DNA of 64,000 nucleotides from Bacteroidota bacterium (GTDB taxonomy: Bacteria > Bacteroidota > Bacteroidia > Bacteroidales > Dysgonomonadaceae). Shown here piece after piece: positions 6,471 through 15,445 of the stretch. The DNA lies in contig JAMNYO010000056.1 of assembly GCA_023622765.1 (NCBI GenBank), positions 62,001-126,000 of the forward strand, in the 5' to 3' direction. Within the stretch, counting starts at the first letter, position 1. The number at the start of each line of letters is the position of its first letter. The notes below the pieces were generated by a model. It was not told the DNA's origin. It did no database searches and saw only the letters and a program-made list of their open reading frames with translations. A program made the translations under genes and the position numbers.

Positions 6471-8399
6471 ATGAGAATAAAAATATTCTTTACCTCATTT
6501 CTGGTAATTATGCTCTTGTTCCCCTGTTTCCCTCAAGATACTTACCGGGTAGGATACTCTGCTACCAGTCTTGAACCAGACAATCAATTTGCTTCATTGA
6601 CCCTTGCCGGTTACGCGGCTCCATGGGAGGGACGCTTTTCCCTGCAATGGAAAGAACAGGGAACGCTACCCTCTTATTGGGGAATTACCGGTGGAGAAGA
6701 ACACCTTTATTACGTGGATGGTTCCGCACTGTATCGCAACAGTGATGCAGGTATCTCCCAATGGGAAAAGATGGGTGATGCGGCCGGTATACGACACATT
6801 GCCGCCGCAACAAACATAATTTACGCCATTGGTCCGAATGGGCAGCTGTTAAAAACCGATCTGTCCCACGAAAAGCCCAAGTGGGAAAAAATGGGTCAAT
6901 GGGATAAACCGGTTGTAGCCATTGCTGTGGCAGGGGGTAAACTTTATTTAGCTGATCAGGAGGGGGTATTCCATGTGGCAGACCTCAAAGCCGGGAAACT
7001 AAAATGGACAAAGGCCCTCTTTCTCCCTCTGAATAATGTAACCTCAGTAGCCGGAGATGAGAACAGGCTGCTTGCCCTCACCCGGGATGGAGTCCTCTAT
7101 CAACAAGGAGGGGACTATCAGAAGGGAAAATGGATGAAAATAGGTTATAAAAACGGTGTGACCGTGCATGAGGATATCAAGGCCATTGCTCTTGCCGGGA
7201 ATCAGCTCTATGGGATAGATGACGCCAAGAGGGTATTTCAGGGAGAGCATCGGAGCCGGAAAGAACTCTCGGCAAGGGCCCTCTCCATTGCTACAGCGGA
7301 AAAAACGGCAGTGATCGTCGCACTGGACTTGACCGGTATCAACGACTCTTTTGCCAAAATTGTCAAGGAGGAACTTTACAAAAAACAGGGTCTACCCCCC
7401 TCGGCTGTTTTCATTAACTCTTCCCATACGCACTTTGCCCCGGTCACCCAAAACTGGCCTACCTGGCAGGAGAGCAACCGCATTGCCGACTCCACCTACC
7501 TCTATGTTGTAGTACGAGAGGCGATCGTTAAAGCGGTGGAGGAGTCTCTTGACAGCGCGAAGCCGGCAGAACTGTTTTTTGGCAGGGGCAGCGCACAGCT
7601 CGGATTCAACAGGAGCCTTAGAGATCGTCCGGAAATCTATGATAATGACGTCGATGTGCTTCGCTTCCGTTACCTGGACGATCAAAGCGAAGGTTGCCTC
7701 TTTATTGCCGCGTGCCATCCGGTGTTCAGCCTACCAGAGGATCGTTTCACCCTTTCCGCCAATTACCCGGGTGTTGCCAGAAAGGTGATCAAAGAAAAGA
7801 GCGGGATTACCCGCAGCCTCTTCCTACAGGGTACTGCAGGCGATATAAACCCAGCGGACCAATCGGAATATACGACAGGTGAAAAGTTGGGAAACGAGGT
7901 AATAGCGGTGCTGGAACGTCCAATGAGAAAGCTAAGTGGTCCCCTCACTTGTTTTATTGATACCGTCGATTTTAAGTTACCCATAAAAAGTAAAGACGAA
8001 ATCTTGTCATTTACAGAAGATGGCAATCCTAACGCTATGCTTGCCGAAAGAAATGTAACTTGGAGTGAGATCATGCTGAATTACCTTGAGCAGGGAGTGA
8101 AAACAATCCCGATGCCGGTTCAGGTTCATACACTCAATATCGGGAACTGGAAACTGGTGGGATTCTCCCGGGAAACAACCACACCCTACGGGTTGTTTGT
8201 AAAGAAGATGTGGCCGGGAGAGATGGTTTCTGTAGCTGGTTATACCAACGATGTTTCCAGCTACCTGCCTACTCACTTACATATCGAAAGGCGGAATTAC
8301 GAAGGGTTAGATTCTTTCTATTGGTATGGAATGCCCGATACTTTTCCGAGTGATGTAGAAGAAAAAATCCTTACTGAAATTAAGCATCACAACCGATAA
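6471..8399 (+). CDS. Neutral/alkaline ceramidase-like hydrolase split by an inserted tectonin-type propeller
   Basis: 642 residues with a signal peptide ending near PCFPQ. The start YRVGYSATSLEPDN and LAGYAAPW is the N-terminal strand of the Ceramidase_alk fold. The fold then resumes only at about residue 265 (LSARALSIAT, VIVALDLTG), continuing with the metal-site region NSSHTHFAP (about 315-323), AACHPVF (about 412) and QGTAGDINP (about 452). The intervening 200 residues hold repeats with W-x-x-x-G and LY-x-x-D/G patterns (QWEKMGD, KWEKMGQWD, KWTKALF, KWMKIGY), like tectonin/YD-type propellers that bind glycans or other ligands. The family hydrolyses ceramide amide bonds, but many bacterial members have unknown substrates. 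Confidence 0.8.
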   Translation: MRIKIFFTSFLVIMLLFPCFPQDTYRVGYSATSLEPDNQFASLTLAGYAAPWEGRFSLQWKEQGTLPSYWGITGGEEHLYYVDGSALYRNSDAGISQWEKMGDAAGIRHIAAATNIIYAIGPNGQLLKTDLSHEKPKWEKMGQWDKPVVAIAVAGGKLYLADQEGVFHVADLKAGKLKWTKALFLPLNNVTSVAGDENRLLALTRDGVLYQQGGDYQKGKWMKIGYKNGVTVHEDIKAIALAGNQLYGIDDAKRVFQGEHRSRKELSARALSIATAEKTAVIVALDLTGINDSFAKIVKEELYKKQGLPPSAVFINSSHTHFAPVTQNWPTWQESNRIADSTYLYVVVREAIVKAVEESLDSAKPAELFFGRGSAQLGFNRSLRDRPEIYDNDVDVLRFRYLDDQSEGCLFIAACHPVFSLPEDRFTLSANYPGVARKVIKEKSGITRSLFLQGTAGDINPADQSEYTTGEKLGNEVIAVLERPMRKLSGPLTCFIDTVDFKLPIKSKDEILSFTEDGNPNAMLAERNVTWSEIMLNYLEQGVKTIPMPVQVHTLNIGNWKLVGFSRETTTPYGLFVKKMWPGEMVSVAGYTNDVSSYLPTHLHIERRNYEGLDSFYWYGMPDTFPSDVEEKILTEIKHHNR

Positions 8400-8420
8400 A
8401 AGCTTCAAGCATTTAAGGTA

Positions 8421-8510
8421 AGATTCAATCTGTATTCTTTTACCTGGCTGCTTCTTACAATCTTGTTTTGCACCTCCTGCACGATGGCAAAACAAGAGAA
8501 TACGCGATAA
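8421..8510 (+). pseudogene. Remnant resembling a lipoprotein signal peptide
   Basis: A 29-codon frame reads RFNLYSFTWLLLTILFCTSC then TMAKQENTR and a stop. It looks like the charged end, hydrophobic core and lipobox of a lipoprotein but has no ATG start, and it ends immediately before the convergent SLC13 gene. The frame is continuous with the TAA of the upstream ceramidase-like gene. Either a decayed gene fragment or chance; no body of a protein follows. Confidence 0.3.
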
Positions 8511-8518
8511 CCGCCTAA

Positions 8519-10375
8519 TCAAAACGGGTACAATAGCGGCACCGCGAAAATCATCACGATCACGTAAATAATCTGGAGAGGCAGTCCCACCCGGATAAAG
8601 TCACTGTACGTGTAATGTCCCGGAGACAGCACCAGGGAGTTGGGTGGCGTGGCGTAAGGGCTTGCCAAGCACATTACCCCGGCCGTAGCCACAGCCAACA
8701 CGAACGGGTAAGGGCTCACGTTCAACGCAACCGCCGATTGAATGGCGATGGGTGCGAAGATAATCACGGTGGCCGCGTTGCTCACAAAGATGGTAAATAG
8801 CGACGTGGCTATATACAGTGCGGCTAATACCGCGTGGGGTCCCAAGCTGCCAATAAAACTTACCAGACCGTGAGAAATGGTTGCCGATGCCCCGGTTTTA
8901 TCCATAGCGGTGGCCATGGGAAGCATAGCGGCGAAAAAAACGATATTCTGCCAACGGATGGATTTATACGCCGTCTCCACGTTTCTGAAACAACGGGTTA
9001 TAATCATCAGTAGGGCTGCGACCAAAACGGATGTAACGTTGGGCAATATCTTAAATGCCATTGAGATGATCATCGCGAAAAGAATGAGCGCCGATATGCC
9101 CGCTTTGTGTTCCAAAACCACCTTGTTGGCTTCTTGCATGGGCTGCCCCACGATGACCAAGTCCAACTCTTCGGAAGCCATTTCGTCCATATTGGTCCAA
9201 GCACCTTGTATAAGCAACGAGTCGCCCGCATGAATTTTTTCATGCTGAACCTGATGTAAAATGTACTCTCCCTGCCGCTTTATCCCTAAAATATTGATCT
9301 GATAGCGTCTCCGGAAACCACTCTCTTTCACTTGACGGTTGATCAGCTTCGAGCTGGAGAGCACAACTGCCTCGGCCACCCCAATTTCATCGAACTTCAT
9401 CTCGGAGTCGAATGCCATAATCTTGTTTTCAGTCTGCTTGGTATCCACGAAAATCAAGTCATTTTCTTCAACAAAACGGTTCACGTCATCGAAAGAGCCC
9501 TCCACGTAAATCAAATCGTCGACATTCAAGATGGTGTCGGCATTGGCAAAGTAGTGGCTTACCGATTTCAATATTTTATCGGTGTGACTTTGGTAGTTCC
9601 TGATCTCAACGATGGTCACGTTGTAGCGGTTTGTAATGGCCAAATCCCTGAGCGGGGTATGAAGGATTGGACTCTCTTTGGGGACCTGCAGCCTAAAAAG
9701 GTTGTCGGACAGTTGGTACTCTTTGATTAATTCCTGGGGAGACTTCGTTTGTCGTTGCGCAATCTCTTTGTTGCGGTCACTTTTTTCAAGAAAAGAAGAG
9801 CGAAACCATAAAAAAACAATCCCTATGACCAATAAAATAATACCCACGGGCAACACGGTAAAAAACTCCAATCCTTTAAAATTCGCCTCTATCAACGCTT
9901 CGTTTACAATCAGGTTAGGTGGTGCGCCAATTAGGGTCATCATCCCGCCCATACTGGAGGCAAACGCCATCGGCATTAGAAATCGACGGGCATTTAAATC
10001 CGCTTCACGGGTCATGTTCACGATGATCGGCAACAACAACGCGACGGTTCCGTAGTTGCTCATAAACGAGCTTAAAAACGCCGTTACGAGCATAACGAGC
10101 ACGAAAAGCCACAGTTCGCTTTTACCTCCCAGACGCAGGAGCCGGATACTCAACTTTTTTGCCAATCCCGTCTGATTAATGCCTCCCGCCACGATAAACA
10201 TCCCGGCCAGCATCAGCACAACCGGATTGGAGAAACCGGCGATGGCCTCTTGGGGGGTCAAAATATCGAGAACGGTTAACGACATGAGTGCCAACATGGT
10301 TACTATATCGGAACGAAACCTCCCCCAAGCTAAGAAAGCCCCCGTGATAATTAATATGATAATCGTGATAACCAT
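8519..10375 (-). CDS. SLC13/DASS-family permease with two inserted RCK_C (TrkA-C) domains
   Basis: 618 residues. About five hydrophobic segments at each end carry the divalent-anion:sodium symporter fold, including the hairpin with GAPPNLIVNEA near residue 150 and the second one YATPPNSLVL near the C-terminus. Between them are about 200 soluble residues with two RCK_C units (RLQVPKESPILHTPLRDL and AEAVVLSSSKLINRQVKESGFR), which often sense ligands and gate transport. Likely substrates are sulfate or dicarboxylates; this cannot be decided from sequence. It lies alone on the minus strand, tail to tail with the ceramidase-like gene. Confidence 0.9.
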   Translation of the reverse strand: MVITIIILIITGAFLAWGRFRSDIVTMLALMSLTVLDILTPQEAIAGFSNPVVLMLAGMFIVAGGINQTGLAKKLSIRLLRLGGKSELWLFVLVMLVTAFLSSFMSNYGTVALLLPIIVNMTREADLNARRFLMPMAFASSMGGMMTLIGAPPNLIVNEALIEANFKGLEFFTVLPVGIILLVIGIVFLWFRSSFLEKSDRNKEIAQRQTKSPQELIKEYQLSDNLFRLQVPKESPILHTPLRDLAITNRYNVTIVEIRNYQSHTDKILKSVSHYFANADTILNVDDLIYVEGSFDDVNRFVEENDLIFVDTKQTENKIMAFDSEMKFDEIGVAEAVVLSSSKLINRQVKESGFRRRYQINILGIKRQGEYILHQVQHEKIHAGDSLLIQGAWTNMDEMASEELDLVIVGQPMQEANKVVLEHKAGISALILFAMIISMAFKILPNVTSVLVAALLMIITRCFRNVETAYKSIRWQNIVFFAAMLPMATAMDKTGASATISHGLVSFIGSLGPHAVLAALYIATSLFTIFVSNAATVIIFAPIAIQSAVALNVSPYPFVLAVATAGVMCLASPYATPPNSLVLSPGHYTYSDFIRVGLPLQIIYVIVMIFAVPLLYPF

Positions 10376-10468
10376 AATAAGGATGGAAAAACTGTTTGCT
10401 TACACGCGAAAATAAGAAAAAACATGAAAGCAGGTTGGTTTTATGCCTAAACTTAGCCATAAACCGCC

Positions 10469-11722
10469 CTAAACCCTTACTTCAAGGAGCTGGTTAATAT
10501 CGGTGGTGTACGCCTTGGAGAGCCGCTCTTGGCGCATCTTGTGGATACTTGCATCCTGGTTGGCCAGTCGCACGAGCCGTTTCCCATGCTTGTTGTTCAA
10601 GGTATCAATCGCCTCCATCAGTTTTTTATGCTTCGGGTTGGAATTTAAGAAGAGGTCGGGCTGGTACTCGTTGGCATCCACGAAATCCATCAGTACCACC
10701 CCGGCACGCTTGTACTCCCTGTTCTCCAGGAAAATCGCCTTGAGCCCCGCCACCGCGTAGTTAACGAGCTCCAGCGTGGAAGAGGTGGGGAAGGGGGACT
10801 TCACCGTGATGCGGTTGGCGTAGAAGTTGGTCTCGTCCTTGAACCGGTTCGTCTCTATGAAGACGACCACCCGACGGCATAGGGAGCCTTGCGCCCGCAA
10901 CTTCTCAGCAGCGATGGAGGTGAAGGTCGATACCCGCTCCCGTAGCTCATCGAACCCGCGGTAATCCCTATCGAAGCTGCGCGTGGTCGCGATGGACTGT
11001 CGCTTCTCGGGGATCTCCATCTCGATGGCCGGGATGCCCCTTAGCTCTTTTTGCAGCCTTAACCCCACGATGGTCATGTTTTTCAATACCCACGACTCCG
11101 GCAGTTGGGTAAAGTCGTAGGCCGTGTGGACAGCGGCAGCATGCAGCTTTTTCGCGTAGCGCCGCCCAATCCCCCACACGTCATCCACCAGCAACCATTT
11201 GAGTGCCTTTACGCGCAGCTCTTCCGAGTCGATAACGTGTACCCCTTCGGAGCGGTTCGGGAACTTCTTCGCGATCCGGTTAGCCGCCTTGGCAAGGGTT
11301 TTCGTCGGTGCAATACCCACCGAGATGGGGATGCCGACCCATCGGTTTACCCGTGCCCGCATCTCCAGCCCGTACTCCCTAAGCGGTTCGATACCCGACA
11401 AGTCCAAAAAGCACTCGTCGATGCTATATACCTCCCAGTTGGGGGAGTAGGTGGCAAGGATATTCATCACCCGTTGGCTGATGTCGCCATACAGCGGGAA
11501 GTTGGCCGAGAATACCGCTACCCGGTGCCGCTCGAACGTGTAGCGGTACTCGAACGCCGGGGCGCCCATGGGGATGCCCAACCGCTTGGCTTCGTTGCTC
11601 CGCGCGATCACGCAACCATCGTTGTTAGATAACACCACTACCGGGCAGTTATTTAACGTGGGGTTAAACAACCGCTCGCAGCTCGCGTAAAAGTTATTGC
11701 AGTCGATCAGCGCGTACATCAA
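10469..11722 (-). CDS. umuC: Y-family DNA polymerase V catalytic subunit UmuC
   Basis: 417 residues, the usual UmuC length. The polymerase palm is plain: LIDCNNFYASCERLF with the first catalytic Asp at the N-terminus and SIDECFLDLSG near residue 100 with the second Asp-Glu pair; VWGIGRRYAKKL near residue 183 is the helix-hairpin-helix. It carries out translesion synthesis after DNA damage as UmuD'2C. Its start overlaps the umuD stop by four bases, so the pair is coupled. Regulation follows umuD, whose promoter has a dyad that may be a damage-response operator. Confidence 0.96.
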   Translation of the reverse strand: MMYALIDCNNFYASCERLFNPTLNNCPVVVLSNNDGCVIARSNEAKRLGIPMGAPAFEYRYTFERHRVAVFSANFPLYGDISQRVMNILATYSPNWEVYSIDECFLDLSGIEPLREYGLEMRARVNRWVGIPISVGIAPTKTLAKAANRIAKKFPNRSEGVHVIDSEELRVKALKWLLVDDVWGIGRRYAKKLHAAAVHTAYDFTQLPESWVLKNMTIVGLRLQKELRGIPAIEMEIPEKRQSIATTRSFDRDYRGFDELRERVSTFTSIAAEKLRAQGSLCRRVVVFIETNRFKDETNFYANRITVKSPFPTSSTLELVNYAVAGLKAIFLENREYKRAGVVLMDFVDANEYQPDLFLNSNPKHKKLMEAIDTLNNKHGKRLVRLANQDASIHKMRQERLSKAYTTDINQLLEVRV

Positions 11723-12153
11723 TGTTTTTTTATCGAGTAGGTGACCACCCCCCAGATAAGGGAGTTACTTTCGGGGTTGACCTCCAACAAGGGGAAATCG
11801 TCGTTGGAAGGCGTGAGGAAACACTTGCCGTCGATATACCTGATCCTTTTCAGGGTGAACTCGCCATCGATGAAGCAGAGTGCTATCCGGTTATCCGAGT
11901 ACTCCACGCTCCGGTCGATAACCAGGAGGTCTCCCTCGCTGAAATCACCCGTCATCGAACTTCCTTTTACCTTCGCGTAGAAGGTCGCTTCGGGATGCCT
12001 GATCAGCAACTTGTTCAAGTCGATCTTCTCCCGCGAGAAATCCTCTGCCGGGGAGGGGAAACCCGCGTTCACATCGCCCGCGAAATTGAGCTCCAGCTCC
12101 GAAAACTCGGGGCTGTAGAAATCAAAGTCGCACGTTGAGTGTATCTTTTGCAT
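11719..12153 (-). CDS. umuD: UmuD, LexA-like S24 autoprotease and polymerase V subunit
   Basis: 144 residues from ATG 12153; the extra 12 codons upstream in the open frame are rejected because the -7 promoter box lies inside them. Features: self-cleavage site NAGFPSPAEDF (Ala-Gly, where E. coli UmuD has Cys-Gly), catalytic Ser in GSSMTGDF and catalytic Lys in GEFTLKRI. Cleavage produces UmuD', which activates UmuC. The promoter box TATTTTTG ends only about five bases before the ATG, so the mRNA is probably leaderless or nearly so. Confidence 0.95.
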   Translation of the reverse strand: MQKIHSTCDFDFYSPEFSELELNFAGDVNAGFPSPAEDFSREKIDLNKLLIRHPEATFYAKVKGSSMTGDFSEGDLLVIDRSVEYSDNRIALCFIDGEFTLKRIRYIDGKCFLTPSNDDFPLLEVNPESNSLIWGVVTYSIKKH

Positions 12154-12157
12154 ACCA

Positions 12158-12190
12158 CAAAAATAGTTCATATTTATGACAAGCGACAAA
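12158..12190 (-). promoter_or_regulatory. umuDC promoter with spacer dyad (possible SOS operator)
   Basis: On the minus strand TTTG (12190-12187), 21 bases, then TATTTTTG (12165-12158). Within the spacer a dyad TCATA-AA-TATGA (12179-12168) lies where a LexA-type repressor could bind. No consensus for the SOS box of this group is known to me, so the operator role is inferred from position only. Confidence 0.6.
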
Positions 12191-12386
12191 ATGAAATGAA
12201 GAAAATCTCCACCTTTTCACTGCACATTTTCCCGTTTTTTCCCCCTTGCGCTTGTGAAAAGCCATTTTTTCATCTATTTTTGGGAAAAGTTGAATTTCAC
12301 CGGACGATGGAGACTGAATATTTGTTTAATGGTAAAAATTGAGTTGCGTTTAACGGTGAAAGTTGAATCTCTTTTAATCGAGTGCT

Positions 12387-13049
12387 ATGGATGTGAAAAT
12401 AGAGGAGAGCTGGAAAGCCCGTTTGCAGCAGGAGTTTGAAAAACCTTACTTCAAGGTGCTGACCGACTTCGTGCGGAACGAGTATGGCAAGCGGACGATT
12501 TATCCCCCGGCAAGGTTGATCTTCAACGCGTTTGACAGTTGCCCATTCGATGAGGTAAAGGTGGTGATCGTGGGGCAAGACCCCTACCATCAACCGGGGC
12601 AGGCGCATGGTTTGTGCTTCTCGGTGAACGATGGGGTGCAGCTGCCACCGTCGTTGGTGAACATCTACCAGGAGATAGCAAACGACCTGGGAAAACCGAT
12701 TCCCACCTCGGGAAACTTGGAGCGATGGGCCAAGCAGGGCGTCTTGCTGCTGAACGCCACGCTGACCGTCCAGGCCAACCGGGCAGGTTCACATCAAGGG
12801 AAAGGGTGGGAGGAGTTCACCGATGCGGCCATCCATCAACTCGCGACAAAGCGCGATCACCTGGTATTCATCCTCTGGGGCGCCTACGCGCAACGAAAGG
12901 GAGCCTCTATCGACACGAGGAGGCACCTTGTGCTCAAATCACCGCACCCCTCGCCGCTATCCGCACACCGCGGCTTCTTCGGTAACAAGCACTTTAGCAA
13001 AACGAACGATTACCTGATCGCGCACGGCAAGGTGCCCATCGACTGGTGA
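12387..13049 (+). CDS. ung: Uracil-DNA glycosylase, family 1
   Basis: 220 residues, full length for family 1. The water-activating motif GQDPYH is at 63-68 (Asp65), the Phe stacking segment GLCFSVNDG follows, LLLNATLTVQ is in the middle, and the DNA-inserting loop HPSPLSAHRGFFG is near 187. The enzyme removes uracil from DNA as the first step of base excision repair. It is divergent from umuDC (about 230 bases between starts) and convergent with sufB. The intergenic DNA before it is AT-rich with no clear promoter match. Confidence 0.97.
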   Translation: MDVKIEESWKARLQQEFEKPYFKVLTDFVRNEYGKRTIYPPARLIFNAFDSCPFDEVKVVIVGQDPYHQPGQAHGLCFSVNDGVQLPPSLVNIYQEIANDLGKPIPTSGNLERWAKQGVLLLNATLTVQANRAGSHQGKGWEEFTDAAIHQLATKRDHLVFILWGAYAQRKGASIDTRRHLVLKSPHPSPLSAHRGFFGNKHFSKTNDYLIAHGKVPIDW

Positions 13050-13102
13050 GTAGCGCAGTAGTTCTTTATACCCGCCTTTGAATTGCTAAGTGGCTCAAAC
13101 GC

Positions 13103-14554
13103 TTACCCTACGTTCCCTTCCAGGCTGATTTCAAGCAGCTTCTGTGCCTCCACGGCGAACTCCATCGGCAGCTTGTTCACCACCTCCTTCACGTAGCCGT
13201 TGACGATCAACCCGATGGCTTGCTCTTCATCCAGCCCCCGCTGGTTGCAGTAGAAGATCTGCTCTTCGCTGATCTTAGAGGTGGTCGCCTCGTGTTCCAG
13301 TATCGCGGTGGGATTGTTGATCTCCGTGTAGGGGAACGTGTGTGCCCCACAATGATCGGTCAACAATAGGCTGTCGCATTGCGAGTGGTTTCGGGCGTTC
13401 TCCGCCTTCCGGGTCACCTTCACCAACCCCCGGTAGCTATTCTGGCTGCTTCCCGCCGAAATCCCTTTCGAGACAATGCGGCTCCGCGTGTTCTTCCCAA
13501 GGTGAATCATCTTGGTACCGGTATCTGCATGCTGAAAGTTATTGGTAACCGCGACGGAATAAAACTCACCTACCGAATCGTTGCCCGCCAAGACACAGGA
13601 GGGGTACTTCCAGGTGATGGCCGACCCGGTTTCCACCTGCGTCCAAGAGATTTTGGAACGGTCGCCTTTACAGATTCCCCGTTTGGTCACGAAGTTGTAG
13701 ACGCCGCCCTTGCCCTGTTTATCGCCCGGGTACCAGTTCTGCACGGTAGAGTACTTCACCTCGGCATCCTCCATGGCGATAATCTCCACGATAGCGGCAT
13801 GGAGCTGGTTCTCGTTCCTCATGGGTGCAGTGCATCCTTCAAGGTAACTTACGTACGAGCGGTCGTCAGCAATGATCAACGTTCGCTCGAATTGGCCCGT
13901 GTTGGCCGTGTTGATGCGGAAGTAGGTCGATAGCTCCATGGGGCAACGCACCCCTTTCGGAATATAGACAAACGAGCCGTCGCTAAACACCGCCGAGTTG
14001 AGGGCCGCGAAGTAGTTGTCGGTGTAAGGTACCACCGTGGCCAGGTACTTCTTTACCAGGTCGGGATGCTGCTTCACCGCATCGCTAAACGAGCAGAAAA
14101 TAATCCCCTTCTCGGCCAGGACCTCCTTAAAGGTGGTCTTCACCGATACGCTATCCATCACCGCGTCAACCGCCACGCCCGTGAGCATCTTCTGCTCCTC
14201 TAGGGGGATTCCCAAGCGATCAAACGTCTTTAGCAGCTCGGGATCCACCTCGTTAAGACTGTCCGGCCTCTTGCGCTTAGTGGGGTCGGCATAGTAGATG
14301 ATATCCTGGTAATCGATATCGGGAATTTCCAGGTGTGCCCAGGTGGGCGGCTCCATCGTCAACCAGTGTCGATACGCCTCCAGGCGGAACTCGAGCAACC
14401 ACTCGGGTTCCTCCTTCTTGGCGGAGATCAAGCGGATGACCCCCTCATTCAATCCCTTCTCGATTATCTCCGTCTCCACGTCGGTGGTAAACCCGTACTG
14501 GTAGTCCCGCGAGGTCAACTCGTTCAATATTCGTTCTTGATCCAATTCTTGCAT
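13103..14554 (-). CDS. sufB: Fe-S cluster assembly scaffold SufB
   Basis: 483 residues, normal for SufB. Conserved blocks include [57 protein letters not shown] and the C-terminal [20 protein letters not shown] with the conserved cysteines and His, then [20 protein letters not shown]. It forms the SufBC2D scaffold that builds iron-sulfur clusters. Bacteroidales usually place sufC and sufD directly after sufB; here the downstream neighbour is the convergent ung gene, so the partners must lie elsewhere. Two unrelated envelope genes precede it on the same strand, 27 bases upstream. Confidence 0.96.
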   Translation of the reverse strand: MQELDQERILNELTSRDYQYGFTTDVETEIIEKGLNEGVIRLISAKKEEPEWLLEFRLEAYRHWLTMEPPTWAHLEIPDIDYQDIIYYADPTKRKRPDSLNEVDPELLKTFDRLGIPLEEQKMLTGVAVDAVMDSVSVKTTFKEVLAEKGIIFCSFSDAVKQHPDLVKKYLATVVPYTDNYFAALNSAVFSDGSFVYIPKGVRCPMELSTYFRINTANTGQFERTLIIADDRSYVSYLEGCTAPMRNENQLHAAIVEIIAMEDAEVKYSTVQNWYPGDKQGKGGVYNFVTKRGICKGDRSKISWTQVETGSAITWKYPSCVLAGNDSVGEFYSVAVTNNFQHADTGTKMIHLGKNTRSRIVSKGISAGSSQNSYRGLVKVTRKAENARNHSQCDSLLLTDHCGAHTFPYTEINNPTAILEHEATTSKISEEQIFYCNQRGLDEEQAIGLIVNGYVKEVVNKLPMEFAVEAQKLLEISLEGNVG

Positions 14555-14581
14555 ATCGTGTAAAGCTGACGGAGGCCTCTC

Positions 14582-15445
14582 TTATTCCGAACGAATATAG
14601 CGCTGCACGATCCCGCCAGGAATAAGGATGTCGGTTAACTCTGAGTAGGGAATCATCACATTGATCACACCCATCGCGTAGGGAGCGATCTCGTACTGAT
14701 TGTAAGAGTAGTGAATTCCCTTATCATCCAGCCAGAAATTGTTGTTCGGCACGATGTCATCAATGGTGAAAAAACCGTGCGTGAGCAGGGAGTCGGGCTC
14801 CTCAACCTGGTATTCATGCATCAATTGATGTAAGATCCTTTCGGTCAGCGGTTTGTAATAGCCGGGCAGGAACAACTCCTCTTCGGTAAGCGTGACCAAT
14901 TTCTTGAGGTCGATGTTGGTGTAAGTGATGCGGTACGATCCGTGGGCACCACCCGTGTAGTCGCTATATTCCACGGCGTAACTCAGCAACGCTTTGTCTT
15001 GATAAAGAACCTTGTTGGTGTGTTGCAGCCAGTACCAGTACCACGAGGGGCCTCTATCTCCCAGTTTAGCTTTCTCCTCTTTATACATATCACCTATCTC
15101 CCGGTACTCGTTCGTGTAGGCTTCCAAGTAGTGTATCATTGCTTGCCGTGGTGTTAGCGTGTCGTAGCTCACCTCACCAAAAAAGGTACCGGTAAATATC
15201 TGTTGTAGCCGAGTAAGCGACTTCCTATTCTTAAATTTTTTGGGATAGGTGAACGCGATATTCACGTCGGAGTAGGGCAGGGCGGTGTCACTCACCAGGA
15301 AAAGAGGCACATGCTGCCTTGCCACGATACTATCGAAAACGATCCCGGAGGCACCGGGTTTACCGGACCCTCCCTTGCAAGATGGGAGCAGCCCTAACCC
15401 CATGATGAGGCACAGGAGAAGGATAAACAGCTGCTTGGTTCTCAT
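14582..15445 (-). CDS. DUF3298 (RsiV-like) lipoprotein
   Basis: 287 residues with a lipoprotein signal ending LLPSCKGG. The C-terminal half matches the DUF3298/PdaC-type fold by its conserved GGAHGSYRITYTNIDLKKLVTLTEEELF segment and the later IAPYAMGVINVMIPYSELTDIL; RsiV proteins with this domain bind lysozyme, but many Bacteroidetes members have unknown roles. The start overlaps the end of the DUF4831 gene (four bases, ATGA), so they are co-translated. Probably outer-membrane anchored. Function not assigned. Confidence 0.82.
   Translation of the reverse strand: MRTKQLFILLLCLIMGLGLLPSCKGGSGKPGASGIVFDSIVARQHVPLFLVSDTALPYSDVNIAFTYPKKFKNRKSLTRLQQIFTGTFFGEVSYDTLTPRQAMIHYLEAYTNEYREIGDMYKEEKAKLGDRGPSWYWYWLQHTNKVLYQDKALLSYAVEYSDYTGGAHGSYRITYTNIDLKKLVTLTEEELFLPGYYKPLTERILHQLMHEYQVEEPDSLLTHGFFTIDDIVPNNNFWLDDKGIHYSYNQYEIAPYAMGVINVMIPYSELTDILIPGGIVQRYIRSE

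Noticed and set aside
12154..12189. Longer UmuD start at 12189
   Set aside because: The extra codons lie over the promoter -7 box and spacer dyad; the ATG at 12153 gives the normal UmuD N-terminus.
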